From the NCBI GenBank assembly GCA_002286715.1, contig NSJX01000039.1, positions 81,925 to 145,924 on the forward strand: DNA of 64,000 bases, given 5' to 3'. The stretch is from Dentipellis sp. KUC8613. Taxonomy: Eukaryota > Basidiomycota > Agaricomycetes > Russulales > Hericiaceae. Below are positions 1 through 11,238 of the stretch, one piece after another (within the stretch, counting starts at the first letter, position 1; every line of letters starts with the position of its first letter). The notes below the pieces were generated by a model, which did not search any database, was not told where the DNA came from, and saw nothing but the letters and a program-made list of their open reading frames with translations. The translations under genes and the position numbers were made by a program.

Positions 1-1
1 G

Positions 2-1244
2 CGCGAGGTCTTAGGTTCTGGAACCTACGGCCTCGTATATCGCGCCACCGATCTTCTCTCTCCAACCCGTGCTCAGTACGCGGTGAAGTGCCTCGACAAG
101 AAGCGCTGCTTGAAGATCGGCTTGGATTACTCGCGCGAGCTCTCGCTGCACGCCACCGTGAATGACATTGACGGCGTCATCAAAATGCATCGTGTGTTCG
201 AGTCGAAGGAATTCCTTTTCATCATCTTCGACCTGTGCACCGGCGGCGATATCCTCGACGGAATCTCCGGCATCAACGTCTTCTGGCGCAACGACGCGTT
301 GGTCAAGAGCACTATGCTGCAGCTCATCGACGCGCTCGACCTATGCCATAGGAGGGACATCTACCATCGCGACTTGAAGCCGGAGAACATCCTTATGTCC
401 AAGGACCGCACAAAAGTGTGGCTGGCCGACTTCGGACTCGCCACCACCAAGTGCGTGAATGACGAGTTCGGATGCGGTAGCCGGCTCTACATGTCGCCAG
501 GTGAGACTTCTTCGGTTTCTAGATCCGTCCCTTCGCTGACATGACGTCTCAGAATCCATCGACCCCGAGGTCAGCATCGGCGCGATCTCCTCTCGCCACA
601 GCGACATCTGGGCCCTCGGAATCATCCTTATCAACATGCTCGCGGGTCGTAATCCCTGGCATCGCGCATCGCCGGAGGATGAAGGATTCGCGGAGTTCTT
701 GCGGAATCCAGAGGTCTTGTCTTACAAGATGCCTATATCACGGGAGGCGAACATCATCCTGCGACACGTCCTCGCGGAGAGCCCAGTCAGGCGCCTCACT
801 CTCCGTGCGCTGCGCGATTGCATTGAAGACGTGCACTCATTCTTCATGACCGACGTCGAGCTCTCGTGTGCGTCTCGCGATGCGCAGAAGTGCGCCATCG
901 TGCAGACGGGCGGGTACCTCTTCCCCCCGAAGCTTGCGCCTGTCCCCGCGCGCGTTGCGCCACCCCCGCCATCGCCCATCCCCTCGGCCAGCCAGATGAA
1001 GCCTATCGATGCGGAGGAGGTGTTCTTCCACGCAATCTCACACTCGTCCGAATCGTCCTTTTCTGTGTCTTCGGCCTCGAATGTGTCTACGTGCTCGCTC
1101 GAGAGCGCGGGTCCAGTAACACCAGAGACTGCGCCGGTGTTGGGGGACGCTGATGTCTCCCCGATGGGGAGTGCAGTGATGGGAGAGGGGAAGAAGAGAA
1201 GGTCGTTCTTGAAGACGGCGCTGCGGAAGCTGAAGGTTTTGTAG
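2..1244 (+). CDS. Ser/Thr protein kinase, Ran1/Ksp1-like (5' truncated by window edge)
   Basis: Eukaryotic protein kinase missing its N-terminus; 396 residues are visible. Exons are 2-500 and 553-1244, with a 52-nt phase-1 GT-AG intron that splits the glutamate of the activation-segment SPE motif. Visible motifs in order: glycine loop GSGTYG, the AVK lysine, catalytic HRDLKPEN, and DFG followed by LATT. GCGSRLYMSPE closes the activation segment, and DIWALGIILINMLAGRNPW is subdomain IX. The GCGS-x2-YMSPE form is typical of fungal Ran1/Pat1 and Ksp1 kinases, which control meiotic entry and nutrient signalling; that assignment is family-level inference. The last ~130 residues are a low-complexity Pro/Ser tail ending in a basic patch (KKRRSFLKTALRKLKVL). 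All catalytic residues are present, so the kinase is probably active. Confidence 0.9.
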
Positions 1245-1318
1245 GAGCGTTTGCATGCTGTACCAGAAACTATTGATACCGCCATAGATTTGCCTTTACA
1301 CTGTGACTGACTCCTAGA

Positions 1319-1324
1319 AATAAA
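1319..1324 (+). terminator. Putative AATAAA poly(A) signal of the kinase gene
   Basis: A canonical AATAAA lies 75 nt after the kinase stop codon, inside an A/T-rich stretch. It is the only clear hexamer before the next gene. The rest of 1245-1785 shows no coding signal and presumably contains the promoter of the gene at 1786. Confidence 0.45.
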
Positions 1325-1785
1325 TATAGAATTTAAATATTTAAACACTGATCATTTATTATAAGGCGCATATAGCTAGTGTTTACCGTGTAACCGGATA
1401 TTACAACACTGTCAAATTACAGCTGATTCAGAAAACCTTGCCTCTGCTGAGGATTTGCATGACATCCGTTTGTCGTGTCCAAATGGCACATATTCCACAA
1501 CCCTTTCAAAATTTAGCCAAAAAACCGATACTCAGGCTATTGAACTGGTTTTGTGGCGGCAACCGACCGCGTGTTCGGGTCCCTCATCAACCGAAACGCG
1601 CCTTGGTCGCAGACGGTATTTCAGGCCCTCCTGGTACTTCTTCGTTGAGCTAATTCCTGCAGGTTAGTTCATTCCTAGCTGTAGCTTCATAGCCCTACGA
1701 ATCGGCAGTCAAAACTTGCACACCAAGTATGCACGAGCTTGTCTGGCTTTCACTGCGGAGAATGACCACATAACTTCGCAGCGCA

Positions 1786-2268
1786 ATGGCGCAAACCCCC
1801 GGCCGATTCATGAGCGACGTATACTCTGACTATCCCGACGACAACACTACAAAGGAAGTCCAGCTTCAGGCCGCTGGCCGGTCCTATCTCGGGTACGGCG
1901 AGCGCCACGTCCTTTTGCAATGGCCAAACGGGACTGATGAAGAAGGCGATGTCATCATGCAAATTGTCCAGCTCTCAGGCATGGTCGGAAACTACGCATA
2001 CTACGCGCCTTTCGCCACCAAATGCACGGAATCGGTACTTCAGAACAACGAGGCCTTTTCGCTCGGCATGTACAGCAGGGCTCAGCGCGACAGGATTTTG
2101 GCTCTCGCGGAGGCGATTCAGTTCAAGAGGACGTCGAACGTCAACAACTGTCAGACATGGGCCAGGGATCTGTTGGAGGCGATGGTAAAAGAAGATCTTT
2201 TATCGGAAAGCACATTCGACGAGATCGATAAAAAGGCGCCTCTGTGGAAGCGCCAGCCAGAGGCCTGA
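1786..2268 (+). CDS. Conserved basidiomycete protein of unknown function (160 aa)
   Basis: Single-exon ORF from an ATG to TGA, with no signal peptide or membrane segment. The C-terminal half has the pattern SRAQRDRILALAEAI, then NVNNCQTWARDLLEAMV. I associate this Cys-containing NNCQTWARDLL block with small uncharacterised Agaricomycete proteins. The conserved Cys and the preceding helix loosely resemble papain-like folds, but no catalytic triad can be assigned from sequence alone. The N-terminus contains QWPNGTDEEGDVIMQIVQL, probably a beta-rich segment. No intron is needed. The function is unknown. Confidence 0.7.
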   Translation: MAQTPGRFMSDVYSDYPDDNTTKEVQLQAAGRSYLGYGERHVLLQWPNGTDEEGDVIMQIVQLSGMVGNYAYYAPFATKCTESVLQNNEAFSLGMYSRAQRDRILALAEAIQFKRTSNVNNCQTWARDLLEAMVKEDLLSESTFDEIDKKAPLWKRQPEA

Positions 2269-2479
2269 TAAACCACCTATGATCTCTGCTCATATACCCT
2301 CATCTTTCCCTAGAGCTGATTGTGGTCTCCTCATCACATATGACCTCTGATACCTCCTCTCCAATCCTTTTACGCATTTCCCGGTTCATTACGGATTTCT
2401 GAATGTACACCCTTTTCAGCGGCACGAGCAAACTTCGGAGATAAAGCCACTGGACAACCCTCTCGTCTACACCATTGTT

Positions 2480-3336
2480 TTACTCTGTTAATTCAATTTC
2501 ATCGAGAGTCACTGAGGTCAACACAGGGAATAGGATATTGTCTCCTGTACCAAGAGGAATCCACAGTTTGAGGGCTGAGGCCCCTGGTAGTGTCGAGCAT
2601 AAAACTGACCCGCGTCTCCGTTGGCAACAGGGCGGGCGCAACAAGATATTCCAGCATAATGCCACACTCCACGACATGGTCTTGGAGGAAGAGATAGGCA
2701 GAGTGGTACGCGGTGTACCAGATGTACGGAAAGACGCTGCGATGTCCAGAGAGAGCGAAAGCAGTGTATGGTCCAGTTTGATTGACTCGAGTGCGGGCAT
2801 GTCTGCGAGAGCGCGGAGACGATGATCAAAGTCGCACAGCTCTGCACCGAGGCGAGGGGCACGCGGATCCTGTTCGAGATCAAGGTGAGTTATGCTCCGA
2901 AAGGCGAATGTAGGCCAGGAAAACTGAAAGTATGTGATTTTGAGATGCCGTAGACGTGGTGCGCTGCGACCAAAGAGGTCGGTGGGCGACGTGGCTGGGG
3001 GTATGTTATTACTCTAGGGCCAAAATTTGCTATGGTGTGATGCTTTCTCTAGTTCTGGTGCAGCCCCACGCAGCGAAAGAGGCTTGAAAGATCTAACACA
3101 ATGATGCGCCAGTGGTGGCAGACGTGAGTCGCATAGATCCAGCCAATGTCGCAATCCGTGGGATGCGAATCATGCCTTATAACGCTCGGCCGGTCGGCTA
3201 CTTGGAGGAAGCTGATTGTATGCACGAGAACTTCTGGGGGAAGGTGGTTGGTGGGAGCTAGGGCATTATAGTGAATGCGCGGGGAAGAAAGGACCTGCAC
3301 AACCGCATCCTTCTCGAGAGCCAGTATGCTGCGCAT
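2480..3336 (-). pseudogene. Decayed F-box gene with internal deletion
   Basis: Two separated blocks on the minus strand correspond to the intact F-box paralogues at 5.9 and 8.6 kb. Block 1 (about 3336-3049) has the F-box core NALAPTNHLPPEVL and the downstream THVCHHWR motif, then hits a stop. Block 2 begins near 2995 with TDLFGRSAPRLRHLKI, matching the DLF-x3-APRLRHL block of the intact genes, and stays open to about 2480. The ~120 residues that normally separate these blocks are missing. A short intron could remove the stop between them but could not restore the missing region. I call it a pseudogene; a truncated but expressed variant is less likely. Confidence 0.7.
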
Positions 3337-3775
3337 ATCGCGTGCTACAGAGTGCCCTATAGCTAGTGGCTATGGATTCCTGCAAGATGCACTTACGTGC
3401 AAAAGCCGTCTCTTCGCAGAGCCTTGCCAATGTTCGGCTGCGCTGGGGCTGAAAGCTTGGGAAAGCCGAAGAAAATTGGGTCAAATGCATGATGGTGAAC
3501 TTGAAATAATCGGATTGACTTACCTCTGCCAAGCAAGGTTGACTGGGCAGGTCGTCATATGTCTACTTTCACTGTATGATGTAGAGCCTTTCTCGGGAAT
3601 CGATTTCCGTGCTGAAAACACGCTCAGCAAGCTTGACTTTGAATAAGGCTTTGAGTAAGTCGGAAGCGAAGACTGACGCGTGCACGCGGAGTCGACTTCA
3701 ACTTGAAGTTGAATCATCACAACGACCATCAAGCCAAATTGACGATCATCTATTCATCACATTCATTCTCTACCC

Positions 3776-4939
3776 ATGCTCGATACTGAAGGCTATCAGC
3801 AGCACGAAGATCTATACTATCCAGATGGCAATATTGCTCTCGTCGCTCAGTGGGAGGATCCCGAGAGCTACGTTTACCATGTAGTCTTCCGCGTCCACAA
3901 ATCCGTACTCGCCAAGAGTTCTTCCGTCTTCGAGGACATGTTCTCTTTACCTGCAAGTAAATCGACAGAGATGTACGATGGAGTCCCGCTCGTCCGCATG
4001 ACCGACACTGGCAAGGAAATCGAAGGCCTTCTTCAATACCTGTATTCCAAACCGTGAGTCATGCTCTGAACATGTTCCGATTTTCCTTCATCTCTCATCT
4101 GTCCACATAGACTACTGTCGTTGAAACCCTACGATCCAAACACGCCGCTCAGGGTGCGGCCACTACTGCGCATGGCCGACAAATTCCAGATTGACGCGCT
4201 GCGCGAGCACATCGTAGCGCAGCTCGTGTCCGACTGGCCAGGGTCTCTCCGGCAATGGGACAAGCTGGAGTCAGAGATCCAGGCGAGGGAAAAGGCCGCT
4301 GAATCGGACATCTTCTACGATACGGACGACCCTGACATCGACGACCAGTATCCCGAGCCTGCGGCTGCCATCCGCCTCGCGCGAGACTTCGATATTCCGG
4401 AGATCCTCAGTCCTGCGTTCTACCACCTCTCCCGCATCAACATCGAGCACGACTGGGACGCGTCTCGTGGGCTGGATAGGCATGGTAAGCCGACGCGCGT
4501 CGCAAGCTACCACCGTCGCACCGCGCGGTGGGATCTACTGGAGAAGGAGGACTATGTCTCGGTGCTGCGCGGGCGGTACCGCTTCAAGGAAGCAGCAGTG
4601 AACACGCTCAGCTTCTCGCGGGTCAGCTCGCGCTCCGCGGCTGACAAAGAGGAATATCCGTGCTTGCCGAAATGCAACCTGGAAGCGTTCTCTGGGTTCT
4701 GGAGAGACCTGCATAGCGACCTCAAGACCACGCACGATGTACTTGCTACGCTCCGCGTTCACGTCGAGGACATACTGAGCATGTATGATGGCAAGATTTG
4801 CGGTTTTTGTTATGTGCATGCCTCGGGCCATATTCGTGCATGTCGAGTGAAGCTGTGGGAAAGACTGCCCGAATATTTCGAGCTGCCAGCTCCAGAAGAA
4901 TCTGCATCGGAGGAGCCTTCGTCGGAAGAGGAATCCTAG
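3776..4939 (+). CDS. BTB/POZ domain protein (368 aa)
   Basis: Two exons (3776-4053, 4111-4939) with a 57-nt GT-AG phase-2 intron. Residues ~20-110 form a BTB/POZ domain: GNIALVAQ, then VFRVHKSVLAKSSSVFEDMFSLP and the GLLQYLYS/PLLRMADKFQID pattern typical of the Agaricomycete BTB family. The C-terminal region carries a putative zinc-type signature, ICGFCYVHASGHIRACR, and ends in an acidic Glu/Ser tail. BTB proteins usually dimerise and can serve as Cullin-3 adaptors; no Kelch or MATH domain follows here, so the partner is unknown. The ATG lies in a favourable context just after the upstream decayed F-box region. Confidence 0.85.
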
Positions 4940-5194
4940 TTGTAGGTGCTATGTTCTTTCCCCAGCCCTCCCAACCACTTGCTTACGGGTCCTCGTCCTA
5001 GCGCCCTCGAGCTATTGTCTAGCATGCATTCCATTTTCATATTCTCCTCAGCTGCATCACTCGTCAACACTGTATTGCGAGTCCGTCCTTTGTTACGCTC
5101 CATACCAGTCAAGCTTCACGGGGACGGCTACTCATAGCAGGACACCAGAGTGCGATATTGCATAAGACCGGGCTCGCAGTGGAGTCTTCACGAA

Positions 5195-5475
5195 GATGTT
5201 TCGTATCATACTAACCGAAATCTATAATGTAACATACAGGTGCATCTCCTTGCGCAGGCCCTGCTCACTTACCTGCGTCGTCGAGCCTTCCAGCGAGATG
5301 TACATGTCTTTAGCTTCAAATCGCATGAATGCAATGCCGATTCGCCTCCGCCATGTGGTACTTCCTCATTGGCGCATGAGCCTCATTGCCGTCCTTGCCC
5401 GCTGTGCTACCCATGCCAACCCCATGCACCGCTTCGTCACCGCCGGCGTGCCCTCGCCGCTTGTGGTTGAGGTCG
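5195..5475 (-). pseudogene. Degenerate partial copy of the ubinuclein gene 3' region
   Basis: This stretch aligns in the same orientation with several separated pieces of the ubinuclein gene at 11.2-13.9 kb. 5200-5240 matches its 3' flank near 11028-11078. 5250-5303 matches exon 7 (about 48 of 53 bases). 5340-5470 matches exon 6, where the minus-strand reading GKDGNEAHAPMRKYHMAEA mirrors GKDGKEAHAPTRKYRMTEA in the intact gene. The terminal exon and part of exon 6 are missing and stops interrupt the frame. It is a decayed segmental duplicate, not a gene. 4940-5194 and 5476-5878 show nothing else recognisable beyond a TATATA-like run near 5687. Confidence 0.75.
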
Positions 5476-5878
5476 GGTGCTGCACACACCGAGTTCAAAT
5501 TCGGACCTTCTGTGCCTATGTCGTTCAAGAACGCGATGAGCTTCGCATGGGGTTTTACTCGTTTGTTGTTTTTATTTCTGCCCTGAGCGAGTTTTCGAGC
5601 AGGGTAATTTCGTGAGGAGTCGGCCGTGGTTCCAAAGGTTTGAATAATGTGACGGAGAGCAAGGTGTCGAAGACTTGTAGACACTGTATATAGCAGAGCG
5701 GCGAACTGGGAAGTGGAAGCGCCCAACTGCTTCTCTTCAAATTCTCACGGGAAGAGTCGAGGCTCGAGGCAAGCTCGAGGCCGCTCAATGCTAGCAACGA
5801 AAATGACTGCTATTTCGATTTCTTCCTATCCTTCAGAATCGATCTCACAGACGACCTGGCTAGACGCGATCTGAACAG

Positions 5879-7768
5879 ATGTGCTCCATAGACCCATCTC
5901 CAAGGTGATTGCTCAACTTGATGCATGGTATTTCGCGGGTACTGATTAGATCCGGGCTGAACTTTTAAATTCTGTCGCTGGCCAGTGCTGTGGAATACTG
6001 GGGCAAGGCCGAGAGAGATCGCTTCACATCCCCAGACGGATACGTCGCGCTCGATGCTGGAGACATCCCGGACGCACGGAAGGAGCTCCAGCTCGAGATG
6101 CAGGCCATCAAGTTGATGATGTCCTCCGTCCGGACGCGCTACAACGCGCTCGCCCTCGTCAATCGGCTGCCATCCGAGGTCCTTGCGCGCATGTTCTGCC
6201 ACTTCTGCGACATCTCCATGCTTGATTACGCCGCCCGTAACACCCGTGCGGTGGTTCTGAGCCACGTTTGCCACCATTGGAGAGTCGTCGCCATCGGCCA
6301 TCCTGGCTTGTGGTCCCATATCTTGATTGGCTCCGGGTCCACAGAAGAGTATCTCCGTCGCTCATCCGGAGCGCCCATCATCATCAACCATGCCATGCGA
6401 CAGCTCACAGAGCCCTCTAACCAATTTCGCCAGCCAAACGGGCATCGTGCAGAGGATGTGCATGTGGAGGACTTGGCCAGAATTATCTCACAGAATCCGT
6501 CCCGTTTACTGGGTTTCGGCCTCTCTGCGACTTTGGCCGACTTCAAAACCGTCCTTCCAGTGCTACTGCACAGTCCGCTGCCAGTCCTAGAGAAGGTTAT
6601 TCTGACCCATTCAACATGGGCACAGGGACTGAGCCCTGCCGTTCCTCTGCCGCTCGACCTATTCAGCGCATCTGCTCCACGACTCCGCCACCTGCGTCTC
6701 GACGGATGGACCATCCCATGGCCATCCCTCGCATTCAGTACACTCGTCCACCTCCACCTCGTCGGCGAGCGTCTGTCCCCGATCAACACAGGTGATTTCG
6801 GAGAATTCCTGTCTGCGCTTTCGAGGACGCCTTTGCTGGAGGTTGTACAGCTCATACACGCCTTGCCGCCCTCGCGCCTCGGCGTGCCCTGGCGATCCGC
6901 CGACGGCGAGGCCGAACAAAGACTATCCCTCCCTCACCTCCGCGAGCTCGTCCTGGTCGACACGCTCCGCAAATGCCGTCTTGCTCTTGAGTACACAGTC
7001 GCACCCCCGAGCAGCACGTGCCGAATCTATTGCATGGACGGCCGCGAGAAGTGCAGTCTGCTCGTTCCATGGTTTTCCGCGAAGGTCAACGCGTATACAT
7101 CTCGGTATCAAGCCTCTTTGCCGATCGGGATGCTCGAGGTGATGCAGCGCGCCGACGACATCGAGATTACCGCATTCCCGTTGCGCACCTCCGACGCTGA
7201 CCCTCCGAGCCGGGAGCACGCACCGGCACCGCTCCTCGAGCTGCGCCTGGAGGGGCAGACCGACGGGCGACACGCCCTCGACGAGATGCGAGGCCTGCTC
7301 AACGTGCTTCCGCTCGAGCACATCCGCGTCCTGCACGTGTTCTACGACGCGGATGTCGTCGCGTTTTCCGACTGGACGCGCGTCTTCTGCGCATGCGCGG
7401 GCCTGCGGCATGTCTCTGTCGTCTGCGGCGAGCCCGACTGCAATAGCGACGGTGATGGCGACAGCGACGGTGGCGAGCCGTCGGTGGTTGAGCGGCTGCT
7501 TGCTGTCGGCGTTTCATCGCAGACGACGACGACAACAACGACGACAACAACAACACCGACAGACGAATCCCCGCCGAATCCATTCCCGGCCTTCATATCG
7601 CTCGCCCTGCGGGGTATCGATTTTGGGCAGAACGTCAACGTGCATGATAGGCTCTTGGCTTGGCTCGGACGCTGGGGGTCATTCGAAAAGCTGGTTCTCA
7701 AGGAGAGCACCGTCTGCACCGCTCTCTCTGACCGATTGAGAGTGTTAGCTGTCGAGCTCGATCTGTGA
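5879..7768 (+). CDS. F-box protein with leucine-rich C-terminal region (602 aa)
   Basis: Two exons: a 26-nt first exon (5879-5904, MCSIDPSP) and a long second exon (5986-7768), with an 81-nt phase-2 intron. The start was chosen because the large ORF has no in-frame ATG after its upstream stop, and the paralogue at 8.6-10.4 kb has the same 26-nt first exon and splice phase. The F-box-like domain is at residues ~62-110 (NALALVNRLPSEVLARMF, then SHVCHHWR). APRLRHLRLDGW and later repeats follow the LRR-like pattern of this family. Residues ~522-533 are a threonine run encoded by mixed ACG/ACA codons. F-box proteins recruit substrates to SCF ubiquitin ligases; the substrate is unknown. Confidence 0.85.
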
Positions 7769-8602
7769 GTAGGAAGGGATTGGAGGCTCGGAGCACCTCG
7801 GGTAGCTAGAAGGACGAACTCGCCCTTCCCGCTTTCATTTCTAACCCAACCCAACCCATTCCTCGGATATCATCTTGTCGACCATCAGCAAGGGCAAAAA
7901 CATCTCGCTGCCAATGTGGCGTTCCCAGGATCAGCTTCAGAATTACATGCTTGCAGATGCGTTAGGAATGCTATTCACGTCATTCGACTCAATATGCTAC
8001 AACTTCATGGTCGGTCATGAGAAAAGCTATGGGCAGGCGTATCCTACGCTCAAACGGGCTCGCATTCCAGTACTTTGTTCTTAAGCGCATGTTTTTTTAC
8101 TTTTGATTATATGAAAACGGCTTGCAGGGTGAATCGCGCAGGAGCGGCGCCGTTTCGAACTCGATATTTCAGTGGTAACCACGAACAAAAGAATCAACAT
8201 ACACTCGGAAGTCATCCGATTCAACGTGCGTCTCCACGTCGTTTTCGTAAGTAGTCCGAGCATATGCATACATATGGAGTCACCAGACCTTGTAACTCGT
8301 AAAATGTATAACATCCGAATAAGACCTGGTAGACATTGAAGCCCAGTAGTCCGAATCTCGGCGTATTCTCGATATCATGTCACTCGTGTAGTAGCGAAGT
8401 ATTTTTTCTTGTTCGAAGCGAGTCCTGAATTCTCATCGGCAACAGCATAAGTCCATATGATGTTTGATCCCAGATTTTGACAGAATGAGTGTGGCGAGAA
8501 GACGTAGATGAGTGTGCGGCGAAAGGGGAAAATAGCCATGTAGCTGCCTTTCCGGCGCATGTCCAGCCATAGATCCTGATTGCCGCCAACTGAAATATGT
8601 GG
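7769..8602. other. Intergenic region between convergent F-box genes
   Basis: The two flanking genes converge here, so this region should hold both 3' UTRs. ORFs inside it are short and show no family resemblance. I see no repeat or RNA gene. Confidence 0.5.
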
Positions 8603-10395
8603 TCAACTTGGGGCCGTCTCAACCACACGGAGATCAAAAGCCAGCGCTTTCAGTCGGTCAACCAGATCTGTCTCGACCATGACATCTTTGAGGACGAGAA
8701 CCTTGAATGGCCCCCAACGTCCCAGCCAGGTCAAGAAACTGTCGTATAAATCACGATCGCGGCCGAAATCAAAACCCTGTAGAGTAAGCACCACCAAGGA
8801 AGGGAATGGAGGAGATGGTGTTTCTCCTACTCGGGGTGAAATGCCTATGTCGAGCAAATCGTGGATTGTAGAGGTCTCGCCAAAATCGTAGTCTGGTTCA
8901 CATTCGACAGAGATGTGCTGGAGGTTCGGGTATCCGCAAAAGATGCCAGGCCAGTCTAAAAATGGAAATTCGCTGGCCCAGCGAGAGAGGTGCAAGACTT
9001 CCATGGTCTCGAGAGGTAGTGCATCGAGAAGGTTCTCCATCTCTTGACGAGAGGGGCCCCCCTCTCCCGGATCCTCTAGGATGAGTCTGAATAGCAGTCT
9101 CGATGTGATTCCAGGAAGCTCTTCGCTATTGCCAAAAGCAGTGATCTGAACACCGTCGCTCTGCTGTACATGCAGTACACGGATAGCTGGAGAGGTCCTG
9201 GCATTCGCAGATAACCATGGCACAAGCAATGTGTTCGGCCCATCATGTTCTGTACAGCGTATCTCGTATTCGACGGTCGGAGGTGCAGCGATATGCTCGA
9301 GAGTGAGACAACATCTGTGAATCGTGTCGCTCAGGTTAAGCGTGTGAAGACTGGGGAGATAAACGACTTGTTCAGGCCTATACGTGGATTGAGAGCTGCT
9401 GAGGTGTGGGGTGGGTAGAACGTTTATGAGAACGAGAACTTGTAATGAGGGCATTCTGGAAAGAGCAGCCAGAAATTCTCCCAAGTCTCCCGTGTCGGTC
9501 GTGCCGGGAGGCTCGCGTAACCGTGAGATTTGAAGGTGGACGAGTGTGTTGAATGTATGGAATGACCAGGGAAAACTCCACCCATGGAGCTGGAGGTGAC
9601 GAAGTCGTGGAGCAAACCGGTCGAATAGATCAGAAGGCAGAGAAGGCGCAGGGGTCGTATCCAAACTCACGAAGAAACCATTGGTTAGGACAGCCTTCTC
9701 TAGGACCGGCGCAGGTCTGAGCAGGAAAGGAAGAATGATTGCATAATGTGCACGAGTTGCCATGAAACCAAAGCTCTGCATGTGCGATAGATTCTGCGAA
9801 ATAATCCCTGCTAAGTCTTCTACATCATCATCTGGCTGTGGCGTAGAGACGATCCACGCCGGGAAATCGGTGGTGTAATTGATTGTGACGAGAGCCCCGT
9901 GTGAGCGACGAAGAAACTCTTCCGTGAATTTGGTGCCGATAAAGATATGAGACCATAAAACGGGGTGGTTGATGGCAACGATCCTCCACTGCCGGCAGAC
10001 GTGAGTGAGGTCCACCCACTGGATGTCCGCCTTAGCCACAGGCACTCTACGAGAGTTATGAGGGGAACTATCCATATAAGCCTTTCGAACCCATTCGAAT
10101 ATCTGCGCAAGGACCTCGGACGGTAATCGGTTGACGAAAGCTAGGGCATTGTGGCGGGTACGGAGGGAACACATCACCAGCTTGACGGCCTCCATCTCCG
10201 CCTCCAGTTCCGCCCGCGCATCCGGGATGTCTGGAGTCTTGATCACGGTCGATCCATGCTGCGATATAAAGCGATCCCCCTCGGCCTTGTCCCAGTACTC
10301 CACGGCGCTGATCGCAAGCCCCGTCTGTTCATTGTCCGCAAAACAGCATGCATGCAATGTATTATTTACCTTAGAGACGAGTTGACGAGGAGCAT
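8603..10395 (-). CDS. F-box protein, paralogue of the 5.9-kb gene (576 aa)
   Basis: Two exons: 10395-10370 (26 nt, MLLVNSSL) and 10307-8603, joined across a 62-nt phase-2 GT-AG intron so that the seam reads SLSAVEYWDKAEGDRF, matching SPSAVEYWGKAERDRF in the convergent paralogue. An ORF reading through the intron begins MHACCF, but the shared exon structure makes the spliced start preferable. The F-box core is NALAFVNRLPSEVLAQIF near residue 63, followed by THVCRQWR. APRLRHLQLHGW and a terminal LTWLGRWGPFKVLVLKD are shared with the other copy. It is probably an SCF substrate adaptor with unknown target. Confidence 0.85.
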
Positions 10396-11238
10396 CTATC
10401 CAAAATGTGTCTTTTCAGGATGTCTGCGAGATCGATTGGAGGGGTCGCTGGATGGCAGAGAGATGCCCGCATCGCTGCGTGGAACTCCGAGAGCGTCCTC
10501 GAGCTGAAGTTTCGTGAGAAGAGAAGCAGTCGAGCGCTTCCGCATTCCAGTTCACCGCTCCGCGAGGAATGTGCTGGTACGTGCATGATCATCTTTAATG
10601 TCTTGCTTCCTGTCACGGTATGTCAATTAACTGCTGAACGTTGATAACTTGACTTGAAGGCATGTGCGAATGCGACAGATACAAGCACTGTTGGAAAAAC
10701 AAAATAACCCATGTGAGCGAGAGTGTACATACATGACGAAAGGGTTCAGAATAAAGGTACCATATTGACAGGTTGTGGAGTCCGAGCCGGCGACAACGCG
10801 GCCTGCGGCTGTCAAGCAAAAAATTGGCGATCACCCATCGACTCGCTGCCAGTTGAACATCAGTGCATCAGTCCTGAAGTCGTGTCCCCGTCCGCTTCGT
10901 CCCTGATCAACACACGAGTACCGTGTCGCAAGGCACAGCACGCTACGACGACTGCCAGTGACACTCAACGGTGGGCTGATTCCGAACGCGACGATGCACA
11001 TCCGAATCCTCACATGCACACAAAGACGTTTCGTATCATACGACGCATACTACCCGAAACCTATAATGTAACATACAAAACACAAGCAATAATGTATACG
11101 AAATGCGGGCGAGAAGAGCGGGGGGTAAGGTAAGGTAAAGGGTGAGCGCGAATGCGAACCAAGGGGGCGAGTACAAGGGGCACCAGAGATGTCGTCGACG
11201 ATGATGAAGCAGCAGCCGCAAGTCCAAGTCCAAGTCCG
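10396..11238. other. Intergenic region and ubinuclein 3' flank
   Basis: No convincing coding region. 11028-11078, with the motif GTTTCGTATCATAC, is also found at 5200-5240 in the decayed ubinuclein copy, so it is probably the 3' UTR or 3' flank of the ubinuclein gene. The F-box promoter occupies the other end. Confidence 0.5.

Noticed and set aside
10308..10357. Start MHACCF for the second F-box gene
   Set aside because: This segment lies in the 62-nt intron; the 26-nt first exon matches the paralogue in length and phase.
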